Shown here in pieces: positions 22,256-34,426 of a DNA stretch of 64,000 bases (position 1 is the first letter of the stretch; every line of letters starts with the position of its first letter). The notes beneath the pieces were generated by a model. It searched no databases. It was not told the DNA's origin and was given only the letters and a program-made list of their open reading frames with translations. The stretch lies in assembly GCA_025506515.1 (NCBI GenBank), contig CM046453.1, positions 30,923,791 to 30,987,790 of the forward strand, given 5' to 3'. This stretch comes from Flaveria trinervia. Taxonomy: Eukaryota > Streptophyta > Magnoliopsida > Asterales > Asteraceae. The position numbers and the translations under genes are program-made.

Positions 22256-25058
22256 GGATACCACAATCCAAGTGTTGGAGTGCCCTTCAGATAACAAAAT
22301 ATCCTTTTGACTCATATCAGATGGTTGACTTTCGGTTTCTCCCGTATATCTGGAGCAGAGGCATGTCACATACATGATATCGGGTTGTGAGGCAGTGAGG
22401 TACATTAGGGATCTGATCATTCCTCGGTACATGGTGGCATCCACCGGATCACCATTTTTGTCGGGTGCCACATCATGGTTTGTATCCAGTGGAGTTCCAG
22501 CTGGCGAAGCATTCTCCATATCGAACTGACTGAGAATATCGCCTACATACTTGGTCTGATGTATAAATATCCCCTTTGGTATCTGATCCACCTGCAACCC
22601 GAGAAAGAACTTCATCTCTCCCATGGCACTCATTTCAAATTCAGCTTTCATTACTCCTTCAAATTCTTTACATCATGCTTCATTTTTAGAACTGAAGATT
22701 ATGTCATCAACATAGATCTGAACTAGCAGAAAGTCACTATCCTTTTCTTTGATGAATAGTGTATAGTCATTCACTGCTCTGCGAAAGCCGTGTTTCACAA
22801 GATGAGTTGAGATCCTTTCATAGCATGCTCTTAGCGCTTGGTGGAGCCCGTAGAGAGCCTTATCCAGTTTGTAAACTCTGTCCTGATGGTATGGACCCTC
22901 AAATCCTTTGGGTTGACTGACATACACTTTCTCCCGGATTTCACCATGAAGGAATGCACTCTTCACATCTAGTTGATAAACATTAATCTTCATATTGGAT
23001 GCATAGGCTAGGAAGATACGGATTGCTTCTATTCTCGCCACAGGTGCAAACACTTCATTGTAATCATTACCCTCAACTTGTCAAAATCCTTTAACTACAA
23101 GTTGAGCTTTGCTTCTTATTATGACCCCTTGGTCATCTTTCTTGCACTTCAAGACCCATTTGGTGCCAATGACCTTAGCACCTTTTGGTCTATCCACTAG
23201 TGTCCATACTCCTAACTTCTTGAATTGAAAAAGTTCCTCTTACATGGCACTCACCCATGCCTCGTCGTTTAGGGCCTCACTAACATATTTTGACTCGAAT
23301 TGAGACGTAAAACATCGATATGCACCATCGTGAAGATATCCCTTTTCCTTTACTGAGGCATCATCAGCTGAGTATAGCAAATTTCTTGTCTGTACTCTTG
23401 ATCGAACATCTCCAATGACATTTTCCAATCGATGATACATGTTTAGTCGTGATCCAGGAGTGGTGGGTACAACTACCTCATTATTCAGATTGGGGACAGC
23501 TGGTTCAGTATCCAAGGCAATGGGAGTGTGAGGTTCCGAAGTGTCAGGGGCACCAACATCAGATGCTTGTGGACTTGCAGTAGAAGACTCACCTTGTGGC
23601 GCTGAGGTCGCAGGGTCCACTGATGGTGTATTTAACACATTGTACATCATTCTGGTTGATAACTCATGCTCAGGAGAGGAGAGAGGAATATTGAAGGAGT
23701 TAAAGAATCCATCATTGTTGAAAAAGAATGAGGGTCCCTTTCCAGCAAGGGGGTGATGTATCTCTTTACATCAACGTTGCACCACACTTCTACTTGTCCT
23801 GTTGAGTTGTTGTAAACTCTCTTATTCGGTATGTTGCATTGTAAGAAAATTCCTTCTTCAGCCTTCTCTTTGAATTTCCTAACTGAGTTTTCTTCAGCAG
23901 TGTACATGGTGCGCCAAATGGTTTGAGGTACTCCAGATTGGTTTACGTCATTGGAGCAACTCATAGAACGTTTTACCGTGATGTTTGACCACTAAGACTT
24001 GATTGAGGGTATAGCATGCTTTAGCCACTGCCTCGTTCCAAAATTGGATAGGCAGTTTCGAGTCTGCCAGCATCGTCCAGGCTGTCTCTATCAAGCTTCG
24101 ATTCTTTCTCTCAGCAACCTTGTTCATTTGAGGAGTGTAGGCAGATGTGAACTCTGCACAATTCCTTTTTTCTTTGCAGAATGCCTCTATCCACTAGTTT
24201 TTGAACTCGGTACCATTGTTTGAGCGAACTTGCCTTACCTTAAGCTTGTAGAGTGACTCCAATGTAGTTACCAGCTCTTTGAATGATTCAAATGTCTCTG
24301 ATTTTGATTTTAGAAACATCACCCAAGAAAATCTTGAGTAATCATCCGTAAGTACATAACAGTACAAATCGCCTGCAATGCTCTTTATACTAACTAGGCC
24401 AAATAGATTCATGTGAAGAAGCTCAAGAAGCTGGTCAATTGAGTGAACTTTCTTTGTCTTATAACACTTCTTCATCTATTTCCTTTTCTTACATGCGACA
24501 CAAAAATCCGGTAATCAGAAGTTCTTTACATTTACTCCACGCACTAGATCATTCTTGATCAAGTGATTCATCTTCCGTGGATTAATGTGTCCCATTCTCC
24601 TATGCCAGGAGATGGAGTCTTTCTCTGTTGCCTTTGACAAGAAGCATTGTACTCATGATCGGTTGTGGAGGCCTTTGATAGGTCCAAAACATACAATCGT
24701 TATATCTTGAAGCTGACATTAGAACTTGGTCCTCCGGGATGACATAGTTCTTTTTCAGAACATAGCACTTCTTGTTGTCAAATACAACTTTGAATTCTTT
24801 TTCACATATCTGGGATACAGAAAGTAAATTATTTTGAAGTTGTTGAACATAGTTTACCTTATCAAATTTCACTTTCTGGTTTCCCACTTCTCCTTGTGTA
24901 GTGATATAACCTCCTTTATTTCCAGCAATGAAACGTGTCCTCCTTTAATCTATTTGACATTTGACAAGAGAGACAAGTTTCAAGTCATGTGCCTTGATTC
25001 CCCGCTATCAACAATCCAGGCATTTGTAGTAGCACTATAGCGAACACCCTACACATTC
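22256..25058 (-). pseudogene. pol: Copia pol (PR, INT, RT, part of RNase H), element C
   Basis: Protease motif WIVDSGESRHMT (about 25015), then the maturation block and pre-integrase zinc finger HRRMGHINPRKMNHLI (about 24600-24540). The integrase core at 24475-24194 has LHMNLFGLVSIKS and RSNNGTEFKN, where family members normally have MDLFGP and SDNG, so active-site surroundings are altered. Linker and RT start at 23650-23240. The RT body is at 23053-22673 with VYQLDVKSAFLHGE and YVDDII. RNase H begins at 22651 and is cut near 22256 where it runs into aORF. Stops and shifts throughout. Confidence 0.85.
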
Positions 25059-25068
25059 AAGGAAATGA

Positions 25069-27803
25069 TTAGTTTAGGATAGGTACCCAAGCCTTAACTA
25101 GCTTGGGTGACCAGGAGGAATCACACATCATAAATTCTACCCATTATCCATTTGAGGGTGAGGGCAGATCATTCTTCTTCTTGTTCTCATTATCAGACAC
25201 TGGACCTGATTTTTCTTTCCATAAGCTAGTTTTGTATAAGTCATGTTTGTGATAAACAAACGACGGGCTTATGGTTTGAACTTTATGTTCACTAATTCTT
25301 TTTGGTGGAGTGATAGAACTACTTTTAGAAGAATTTGGTTTAGGATCATGAAGTTCAATTTTCTTTCTTGGTGTCTGATAATAAGGATAGTTTGAAGCAA
25401 TGTGTCCATACTTTCCATAATTGTAGCATGATCTACTTTCGACATGTTAGTGGAATGGTTTATGTGGGGAAGTGTATGGCACAGGTGTGACTTTAGTCTG
25501 TTTGGATTTTGACACTTCCTATTTAGATGTTTTAGCTTCTTTAACGAAATTCATTGTTTGAACTTTTTTAACATCTTTACCCTTTTGTTTATTTGATCTA
25601 AGACATGGTACCCGTGGTTGGTTAACTTGTTTGGCCTTTTTGGGTCCGAATTAGACATGTGTGAACCGGACATTACCTTAACCTTTTCAAATTGTTCATC
25701 AAAATTAACAATAGGCAACTTACCTTTAGATTTTAAAGTGGTCTCCTTCTATTTAGTGACTGATTCCACCGATTTACTTGTGGAATCTGGATCACTAACT
25801 AGGGGAGTGGACACCACATGATCCTTGATTGAAATGTTATTTATTGGTTTGCATTTAGCATTCAACAAGGTCTCATGTGGTGGTGGAACCACTTTTTAAT
25901 CCAAGCCCTCCCCGTTGTTTCGTTCTTTCACTAAGTGCTGGACTATGTGAGAAGAACTGGTCCAACTATGCAGTTTTTGTTTTTATGAATAATTCAACTT
26001 CCAAAACTACTTTTTCTTTCTTAGTTTCTTCTAGTGAGTTTAAATAGAACTTTATGTCATTTTCTTGGTTAAAAGAAACAACTTCGGTTTCCCTTAGTTG
26101 TTTATTTAACAGTTCTGTTTTCTCTTTATAATTGTGTTCAGTTTGTTTTAAAATCCGGTTTGCTTTTGTGCACAGTTGTAAGTCAATTACTAAGCAATCA
26201 TTGTGATCTAATAACCTAGCAAATTTTGAGTCTATGCTTTCTCTAAATTTATTACATTCATTACAAGCAAGACTATTAAAAGTTGTTCTTTCATACTTAC
26301 ATGTGAAGATTCAGTTGAATCAGCCATCATTGCAGAGTTTGACTCTTCAGATGTTGGAGATCTTGTACATGTTGTTCTATGATCTTCTTCATTCAGGTGA
26401 TTGACGTATTTGCAGTATCGTCATGATCTGACATCACTAGTTCAACTGCTATATCACCTTCACTGCAGTGTCATCATCCAAAACCTCAACATTTGTAATG
26501 TTTGACTCACCCGGAAATACAAAACAAAAGGTCCAATCTTGACCTTTGTCATCTTGAGCAGTCAATGTCTTTGTATCTTTGCTTGATGCAGCAACTCCAC
26601 TAGTGGATTTGTCTTGACGGTTGAATGATGAGAAAGGATTCCCGTTGCCTATCTTCTTGGGCTTTACACATTCATGTTGAAGTGCCCATTTTCTCCACAG
26701 TTAAAGCAGGTAACATTGGTTTTGTCGAAACCAAAAGTTGTATCCTTTATGGCTATCAAGTTCTGTCTAGTTTTCTTCACAAACTTCTTAGCTCTTCGAA
26801 CAGCACTTGCTAACACCCACATAATGTCCATTCTTTCTAATTCATTCTCAACCATAATATTACCGAGATTGTCCTGATGCTCCTTTGCAACCTCAACCAT
26901 AATATTACCGAGATTGTCGGTCTTCAACTTCATAGTAATTGCTTCAGGTGCTTAAATTGGGTGCAAGATGACCCTGACGTGTCAGATCATGAAGTAGTGG
27001 CTTTGGAAGGGGCAGCTAAACTAGACACGAATGTCGTTTGAAGTGGTGCTCCTGAATTTGTTGGAGTGGGAGATGAGTGATAAAGTAACGGGTTCTAATC
27101 ATACGATCCTTTTTGAGACCTGTACTTCATCCTCAATTCTTCCTCTCTCAGCCTCAGAATGAAGTCATTAATATACAACTTTGCCTACATATCATTTTGT
27201 CTTAGATTTGACACAAACGAAACCCACTCCTTTGGCAATCCATCTGCAAAACACGACACCTTGTCTTCCATGGACGTGGTTACCCCATGAGTGTGCAACT
27301 CACTCATCAAGTGTCGATGATGTCATCTAGGCTTTCTTTTCCAATTGAAGAGAAGTTATCAAACTCCTTCTTCAAAGCCTTTGCCTTTATGCTTTCAACG
27401 TCGCATTTCCGTTATACAATTTTTCCAGAGCATCCCATAACTTCTTGGCTTGTTTGTTCTGTGAAAAACTTATGGAATATATCCTTAGGAATTGTTTGAG
27501 TGAACAAAGCATAAACCTTCTTCTCTATATTGTATTTCACCTTTTGGCTATCAGTCATGCCACCCAAGGTAAGCTTAACCCCATGAGTACCAACCGACAT
27601 GCTATAACCAGTCTCGATTGATTTCCACAGATTGGGATCAACTCCATTTAGGTTTATCTCGAACCTTTGTTTCCATGTGGGTAATCATCTAACGTTATGA
27701 GCTTAGGGGGCTTATTGTGATTTCCAATTTCATTTTCGAGAAGCAATAGATTCTGGATCCGTGAATCCCTACCGCAGTAAACACTAAGTACTAATCTTCC
27801 TTT
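25069..27803 (-). pseudogene. gag: Copia gag, element C
   Basis: The first conserved block GRDSRIQNLLLLENEIGNHN starts at about 27780, without the ATG that F and G have. KVKYNIEKKVYALFTQTIPK is at about 27520; a CCHC knuckle CFNCGENGHF that breaks down after the His is near 26700; a second knuckle reading CYNYGKYGHIASNY has lost two Cys (about 25420). It ends PILN-stop at 25069. Many frameshifts. Confidence 0.8.
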
Positions 27804-28297
27804 TTTATTAACTTTGAATTTCAAACTAAAACTTATTCACTTGTGCAATGGAGAGGTCCAAATGATTCAATCTTACGATTGAACAAATGCGGTTGACCCA
27901 ATCATGCGATGGACAAATGTGGATAAACAGTCGTGCGACTGGGCAGATGCGGATGAACAATGCGAATGAGATTGTTCAGTCGTATGAATGAATGGGCGAC
28001 TAAGTTCAATCGTGCGTATGGGAGGTGCGAGTGAGTTCAGTCGTGCAATTGAGTCAATCGTGTGACTGAAGGCTTTTCGTTTTGAAAATTCGAGGGTTTT
28101 TTGTACTTTGATGCAAAAATAAGATTTTTCACAAACCCTAATTTGCTGTAAGCCGAAAAAACGTGACTTTTAGGTCTGGAAATGTCAAAAACACTTATTT
28201 ACTCGAATAGATGGTGTTTTTGAATGAAAAATGTGATTTTGTACACCAAAACGATTGAATGACACACAAAATCAAGAGCCAATGCTCTGATACAACT
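27804..28297 (-). other. gag leader of element C with word array and PBS
   Basis: A self-complementary word array lies at 27860-28080. The primer-binding site reads TTGTATCAGAGC on the minus strand (28295-28284), one base off the usual TGGTATCAGAGC complementary to initiator-Met tRNA, two bases from the LTR. Confidence 0.75.
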
Positions 28298-29029
28298 TGT
28301 TAGGACCATTTTCGTATGGAGTACTAACTGATTCTGCACGTATACCAACTCAAATAGTGTTGAATCCTATTTGATTGGTGATCTAATTAGGGAGAACATA
28401 GTTCAGATCAATCTAACGATTAATGAAATGTTAAGAATGATTAGAACACGATCAACTGTGATCTATGAACTTTGAACAGGTTTTCGTGAGTCTCTAAACA
28501 GCTAGGGTACGATTATGTGCATAGGTATTCGAATTGTTAAGTTTTTCCACGAATTAGGTGGTATTTATAGGTTAGAGCCTTCCAATCGTACGAATAAGCC
28601 ATTATCATGGTTCAGTCATGCGACTGAATCATACGATTGATCCATCCGCACAACTAAAGGTTCAGTCATGCGACTAAGTTAATTTATGTCTTAATCGGCG
28701 ACCGATCAGTGTCTGGTTCAGTCGTGCGACTGGTCTATTAGCATCAAGTATTCATCCGTATGGTCCATTAGCATGGTCCATTCGCATGAGAACTTCACAC
28801 AATTAAGTTGAACATGTTCTCAATCATTATTAACTAAGAATCATGCACTGTAACCACAAACCTATATAGTTAGTTCACTATATGTTATCAAACAATAAAC
28901 AATGAAATATTAAACATTATAAGCATCAACCACACTTTATATTTCATTCATACCCATTCAATTACATATATGTAAGACATGATAGACATTTTACATTAAA
29001 CTCCTAAACCAGGTACATATGTATCAAGA
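28298..29029 (-). repeat. 5' LTR of element C
   Basis: 732 bp. The minus strand starts as family P LTRs do, with the last base pair changed (TCTTGATACATATG), and ends GGTCCTAACA. A word array lies at 28580-28800, next to TATAAATA on the minus strand (28569-28562). The CCTAA duplication follows at 29030-29034. Confidence 0.9.
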
Positions 29030-29034
29030 CCTAA

Positions 29035-29748
29035 GTTGTCTAGTTTTATCGCCTTCATAAGCCATTGTTTATTCTCGAAGCCAAAATTCTTTTAAGAAAA
29101 CATTCTTTAGATTTTGAAAATTTTGATCTTTTATTCTTAGGAAGATATGCATTACCTTCACAAGGAATTTAAGTCTTCAAAACAAACTACTACTTAAGAA
29201 AATTTACCTTTGGAATAATTTTTCAAAATATCTTCCAAAGCTGAACAATATTCCTAGGTAGTTGTATGTTTTGAAGAACAAACTTTTTCTAAGTGTAGTT
29301 AAATCTCATAACCTTTAATAAAACTTCCAAGTCCTAATCTCTTCCGAAGCAAAATTATCTAAACTCTTTGGAATATCCAAGCCATTTTGGCTTAGGAAAC
29401 ATTTCATCAAAAATTCCGAAATAAATTACCTTCGGAAGATTTTAACTTCCAAGAAAACAAAAACTTAGGCAAAAGAAAATTGTCTTTTCAGAGGTGCGAC
29501 CGACATCCGGATTTCAAAGTTTATCCTCCTTTTTAACTTTGTCTGAGATCCATTTCATGTATATACCCAACGGTTCCCCCCTCTTTCACTCTTTTCTTCC
29601 TCTATACTATTCCGAAACCTAAATTAAACCACAAACCGCTTTTTGTTCTTCACTTTCTTTATCATTAAGCTTTCAAAAATAGCCAATCCAAACCACAAAA
29701 AAGACCCTTGTAGGACCAGTGAAGGGTATGCACTTACAACACACAAAC
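29035..29748 (+). other. Element D spacer: CTTCCGAAG-type words, TATA-like box, leader
   Basis: The continuation of D after C. It is rich in the words CTTCCGAAG, CTTCGGAAG, CTTCCAAG and TTTGGAAT over about 29080-29470, then has TATATA at 29560-29565 and a pyrimidine-rich leader (CTCTTTCACTCTTTTCTTCC). This is the layout seen before aORF in families P and Q with different words. The sequence is cut at 29748 by F before any aORF coding appears. Confidence 0.5.
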
Positions 29749-30283
29749 TGTTGATACATATATGTAACTAGATCCTGATCTGAATGTAATATGTTTACAC
29801 TTATAAACTATTGGGTACTTAATGAAATACAAATGGTTGGTTGTGTTTATAATGTTTATATTCATTAATGAGTTGTGTAACACATATTGACTTAAATTAT
29901 AGGTTTGTGGTGTTGAAGTGTTATGCATAATGTTCTATATGCTACACTTACTTGGTGAAGTGAAATTCTCACGCATCCGACGGACCATGCACCCCAACAG
30001 TGGTCATGCGTCGAATGGGCAATGCGACTAAGTGTCCATGCGCCTAAATAGTTCATACGCCTGAACAACTTCATGTGTCTGACTAGTCGCACGTCTGAAC
30101 ACTCAGTTTGGGAATGGATCAACCACATGGCTCAATCGCACCAATGAAACATGCTAATGGTTCAGTCGCACGAATGAGCACCCTAACCTATAAATCCACT
30201 AATTCGTGGACAAAACATAAGAATTGAATCCACTTCGATCTTAGACGTACCCTAGCCATCGAGAGCCTCTAAGCGTACTCCAA
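29749..30283 (+). repeat. 5' LTR of element F, U3 and R side
   Basis: Starts TGTTGATACATATATG. A word array at about 29970-30185 is followed by TATAAATC at 30189-30196 and CGTACCCTAGCC. It is cut at 30283 by E; the bases TCCAA (30279-30283) recur at 42868-42872. Confidence 0.88.
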
Positions 30284-30399
30284 TGTTGGACCAAAAGAAC
30301 CTATGAGCGGATCAGAAAAACCTTAAGTCCCACAGAGTCACAAAAAACTAATGAAGACACAACCGCTGAAGAAACAGTTTGATTAAAAAGTATGCAACG

Positions 30400-30855
30400 G
30401 TGAAGACAAAATCTGAAGACACAAGTCTGAAGACAAAGTCTGAAGACAAAAGTGGGCTGAAGACAAGTCTTGAGACACAAGTGCTGAATGACAAAGTCTG
30501 AGACACAATCTGAAGACAAAGTCTGAAGACACAAGTCTGAAGACAAAGTCTGAAGACACAAGTGCTGAAGACAAAGTCTGAAGACACAAGTGCTGAAGAC
30601 AAAGTCTGAAGACACAAGTGCTGAAGACAAAGTCTGAAGACACAAGTGCTGAAGACAAAGTCTAAAGACACAAGTGCTGAAGACAAAGTCTGAAGACACA
30701 AGTGCTGAAGACAAGTCTGAAGACACAAGTGCTGAAGACAAAGTCTGAAGACCAAGTGCTGAAGACAAAGTCTGAAGACACAAGTGCTGAAGACAAAGTC
30801 TGAAGACACAAGTGCTGAAGACAAAGTCTGAAGACACAAGTGCTGAAGACCAAAG
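30400..30855 (+). repeat. 28-bp tandem repeat in the E 5' LTR
   Basis: Unit of the form ACACAAGTGCTGAAGACAAA then GTCTGAAG, roughly 14-16 copies with small indels. The 3' LTR carries fewer copies. The H LTR has a 51-bp unit of related words at the same place. Confidence 0.88.
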
Positions 30856-31105
30856 TATCAGACGTTGTCACAACAGCTGAAGAGGTCTTCTTCAGTAGTT
30901 GTGATGGTTTACCTTTCAGTAGTTTTCTTTGTTTCAGTATTTGTAAAACAACTGAAGAGTATGTTCTTCAGTTGTTATAGTTTCAGTAGTTTCTTTTCAG
31001 TAGTTGTAATAATAGTTAACACTTAGCATTTTTGTAAGAAGATGTCAGCTGTTTGACATCTTCAGTAGTTGTGTTAACTATCAGTAGTTGTGATAAATTC
31101 TGTTA

Positions 31106-31153
31106 GATGTCACTATCAAGTGACATCAGCAGACGTCACATCTCTTATATAAG
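31106..31153 (+). promoter_or_regulatory. E 5' LTR core promoter
   Basis: Hairpin GATGTCAC-TATCAA-GTGACATC, then CAGACGTCACATC, then TATATAAG. The ACGT core resembles bZIP sites (known class; binding here is inferred). Repeated at 42617-42665 in the 3' LTR and at 954-1001 in H. Confidence 0.65.
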
Positions 31154-31357
31154 AGGTGTCGACCTAATTGTAATTGTGACATTCCGTTACCACGAAAGCG
31201 AATATTGAATGAAATATATCTGCAGAATTCTCTCTATCTATAACGTTTTTGTTCTTACATTGAAATCTCTTTGTTCTTGTGAATTGGCTAATTCATTGTT
31301 AGAATTCCGCTGCTATACTCTCTAATCAATCAAACGTAGATCACTGATCCTAACAAG

Positions 31358-31369
31358 TGGTATCAGAGC
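31358..31369 (+). promoter_or_regulatory. Primer-binding site, element E
   Basis: TGGTATCAGAGC two bases after the LTR end, the complement of the 3' end of plant initiator-Met tRNA. It is the priming site for minus-strand DNA, not a tRNA gene. Confidence 0.9.
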
Positions 31370-31580
31370 GGGTTAATCATTGATCGATCTAACAATTGAT
31401 CATTGAAACTGCTAATTGATATCTATGTTTGATTGAATTAGCATATTTGCAAGAACTGGTTATAGATTATTGAATTTCTGACGCTTTCGTTCATTTATTT
31501 TGAGATCTCTCTTGGTTCAATTGGTTGTTGTGTTTTTGTTCTAAATCTGTTATAGCTTAATTGAATTTGATTGAATCTGA

Positions 31581-34426
31581 GATGACTACTCCTTCTAATG
31601 ATCCTCACAATACGGTTCCTCAACCAAGCCCCCGATGCTGGTTAGGACCGAGTATAACATATGGCAGCGAAGAATGCTTCATCACTGTCTGTTAACAGTT
31701 CAGGTTGTTGGACATCTGTGGTACATGGACCACATAAGCCTATGGTGAACAATCCGGAAACCAATCAAATGGTTCCGAAGAAGAAGGAACAATACTCTGA
31801 TGAAGATCGGAAACTGTTTGAGATTGATGCTAAAGCCCATGGAATTCTGGCCATGGCACTGCCTAATGAAATCTATTCAGGGCTTATGCATCATGAAACT
31901 GCTCATGATCTCTGGAATGCCCTGAAGGAACAATTCGGTGGCACAGATGAGGTCTTAGCAAACAACAGAGAAATCCTTGCCCAACAATATGAGACATTCT
32001 CTCATAGAAAGGGTGAGACACTGACTCAACAGTTTGAGCTTTTCCTGCTTGATCTCTGAGCTGAAAATGGTGAAACAGGAATACACCAACAGCCAGATGA
32101 ATAACAGGTTCCTCAGATCACTGCCTGAGAGATGGGACACATACACTATTGTCCTACGCTCCAGTGCAAATCTGGATAGCCTATCTCTCACCCAACTTCA
32201 TGGGAAACTGCTTACATTCGAAAGAGAGATAGAGCAGAAAAGGAAACTGTCCTCATCAGGAAAGCTCACTGATGACTTTGTACCAGGGAATACTGCCTTG
32301 GTTGGTCATGAGTCAGAATATGCTGCATCTGAAAGCAATTATGATGAGCATATTGATTTCTCTTCAAATAGTTCTGATCATGCATTTGTTGGTATTGAGA
32401 GTCATTCTGGCAGTAATAGTGACAATCTATGCTTCATCATGGATGATTTGAAAGGAATAGCTGATGATGATCTAGAAGAGATGGATATTCTGAGCCAAAT
32501 GGCATTGATTAATATCAGATCTCAGAAGTTCTACAAGAGAACTGGCAGGAAATTTCCTGGACTCTCTGGCAAAACCAAAGTTGGTTTTGACAAGAGTAAG
32601 TTGAGGTGTCACAAATGCCAAAGGCTGGGACACTTTGCAAGAGAGTGTAGATCAACTGGATCTAACTCTTCTGCACCCTTTGTGACTTTTCTAGTACTAG
32701 TCCACAAAACAGAGGGCAACATCCTGCTGGTTCTGGTCATCATTCACACCCTAGATCTCCTGCATACTTTGTCCCCCAGGGTCCAATGTCATATCCTGTT
32801 CCCTGCTATTACTTGCCTCAGTCTAATCCAGTTCAAGCTCCCATTTCACAACAATCACCTGCATTGCCTGAACCTCAACCTTCCCAATCTCATCAACAAA
32901 TTCAACCTCAACAACACAGCTTCTTCACCCCAGGAGTTGTTGACTGGAGCAGTTTACCAGATGATTTGTCTGGTCATGAACAACTGTTCACTGGTGCTGG
33001 TCAACATGGTGGTGACAGTCCCTTTGGAAATCTAGCTCTTATGGCTTTGGATTCTGCTGATACTTCATCCTCTAATGCCTCTACACCAAAGGTATCACAG
33101 GTATCCTCTGAGGCAAAAGCCAAACTATGTTCTGAATCATGCATAGCCGCATTTGCATCTATTAGAGAAGCAAATGTAGCTTTAATCAACAAGAACATTG
33201 AGCTAGAACAAATAATTTCCAAAAGCAAAGCTGAATTTGAGTCTGTGCTTAATGAGAAGAATGATGAGATTTACAAACTTAAATGCCAAATAACTGATGA
33301 TAAGGCTAGGGAAGAGATACTTCTAGAGAAGTATAGAGATCTCAAGGATACACTTGCAACTACCCAGGTAGAGTGTGATCGATGGGTAAATTCTTGCAAG
33401 GGTTTTGAAATGCTTCTTAGTAAGCAATCTGCTTCCAATGTGAAGTTTGGCATTGGTTATAATCACACTGCTCCACCTACAGATTTTACTCCCAGAGCAG
33501 AGGTAGAATCTGATGGTGAGAGCAATAACCAATCCATTTCATCATGTGATCTACTTTCTGATACAGCACCATCAGAAGTAGAAGTCAGCACTAAGCCCTC
33601 TCAGAACCTATCAGCTGATGTTGATGGTTCCACTGCTGACACTCACATGATCAAGAGTTGATCAACTCAGGAGTTAATTCTGAAAGTCCTGAAAGGACTG
33701 GAGAGCAAGATTTAACACCTGAAGTTCAAACTCCAACTACTGTCAGTACTGAAAAGAAGAAAACTGTCAGTAGAAAGAGTTTGAAGACTACTAAAGAGGA
33801 AGTCAAGAAAGCAAACAATGCTTTCAAAGCACTGAAGAGCAAGTCTTCAGTAGTTTCATCCTCTTTAGTTGATGATCAACATAAGATGAAGAAGAAACCA
33901 TGTGAAGTATGTGGCTTGTTCAATCATCTTACAGATGATTGTTGGTACAAAAGAGGATCCAAACTCAAACATAAAGAGGAAATTAAAGAGAAAATGGTTA
34001 AAATGAAAACTGAGTTTGAGACCACATTTGTATCAGCAACATCAAATCCTGTAACCCTTAAGTCCATAAAGAAATCCAAAAAGGAAGGGTTTAAACAGGT
34101 AACAGCTGAGATTGCTCAAAAGAAGAAGGTGCAACATAGGAACTTATCAAACTCCAATGCCAATGTGTCTGATGAGCTGAAAGCTTTATCACAAAATCAG
34201 ACACAGCTGGTTATGATGGTTCAACATCTATTGGGAAGAGTTAACCAATTAGATGTTCCTATGTTGAAACCACAGAAAAGGAGGTCCAAGCCAAAGGATT
34301 CCTCTTCTTCACCATCTTCTTCCTCTCAGGCTGTGTTTCCATCAACCTGTTAGTTTACCATCTGTTGATGAGAACAGGCCCAAAACCAAAAAGGTTTGGG
34401 TCTCCAAAACAACTGATTGTTTATAA
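31581..34426 (+). pseudogene. gag: Copia gag with two zinc knuckles and a coiled coil, element E
   Basis: Starts MTTPSNDPHNTVPQPSP at 31581, shifts near 31650, and is open from 31661 to 32059 and, in another frame, 32034-33035. It has the gag core (IDAKAHGILAMALPNEIYSG, ETFSHRKGETLTQQFEL, LRSLPERWDTYTIVLRSS), CCHC knuckle CHKCQRLGHFAREC at about 32610-32650, a Pro/Gln-rich part, then a predicted coiled coil (NVALINKNIELEQIISKSKA onward, 33175-33420). A second knuckle CEVCGLFNHLTDDC is at about 33900-33945. At least four single-base shifts break it. Length and twin knuckles fit SIRE-type gag. A TAA at 34424-34426 separates it from the protease in the same frame. Confidence 0.85.

Larger units (their letters stand above)
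11485..29029 (-). mobile_element. Element C: family-P SIRE-like element, internally deleted, with B nested inside
   Basis: The right (5') LTR 28298-29029 and left (3') LTR 11485-11711 plus 19884-20388 are each 732 bp once B is removed. CCTAA flanks the element on both sides. Reading leftward: PBS, leader, gag, PR, INT, RT, the start of RNase H, then an abrupt join to the middle of the extra ORF, PPT, LTR. The left half of the 3' LTR differs from its partner at roughly 20 of 227 bases by eye, mostly transitions, so this is an old insertion. Confidence 0.9.
30284..31355 (+). repeat. 5' LTR of element E
   Basis: 1072 bp. A 28-bp tandem repeat (about 30400-30855) is followed by a stretch of CAGTAGTT, CAGTTGTT and AACTGAAG words (30870-31100), a GATGTCAC-TATCAA-GTGACATC hairpin at 31106-31127, ACGTCA at 31133-31138, TATATAAG at 31146-31153, and the end GATCCTAACA. 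Minus-strand frames of up to 178 codons over the repeat are artefacts. Confidence 0.93.

Noticed and set aside
30301..30871. Four overlapping minus-strand open frames of 69-178 codons rich in SSALVSSDFVFSTC
   Set aside because: They arise from the 28-bp tandem repeat, whose length is not a multiple of three, giving repetitive protein in several frames. The same happens at 41878-42381 and 315-628. No start context or conserved domain.
31358..31369. Possible tRNA-Met fragment
   Set aside because: Only 12 bases complementary to the tRNA 3' end, right after an LTR; it is a primer-binding site.
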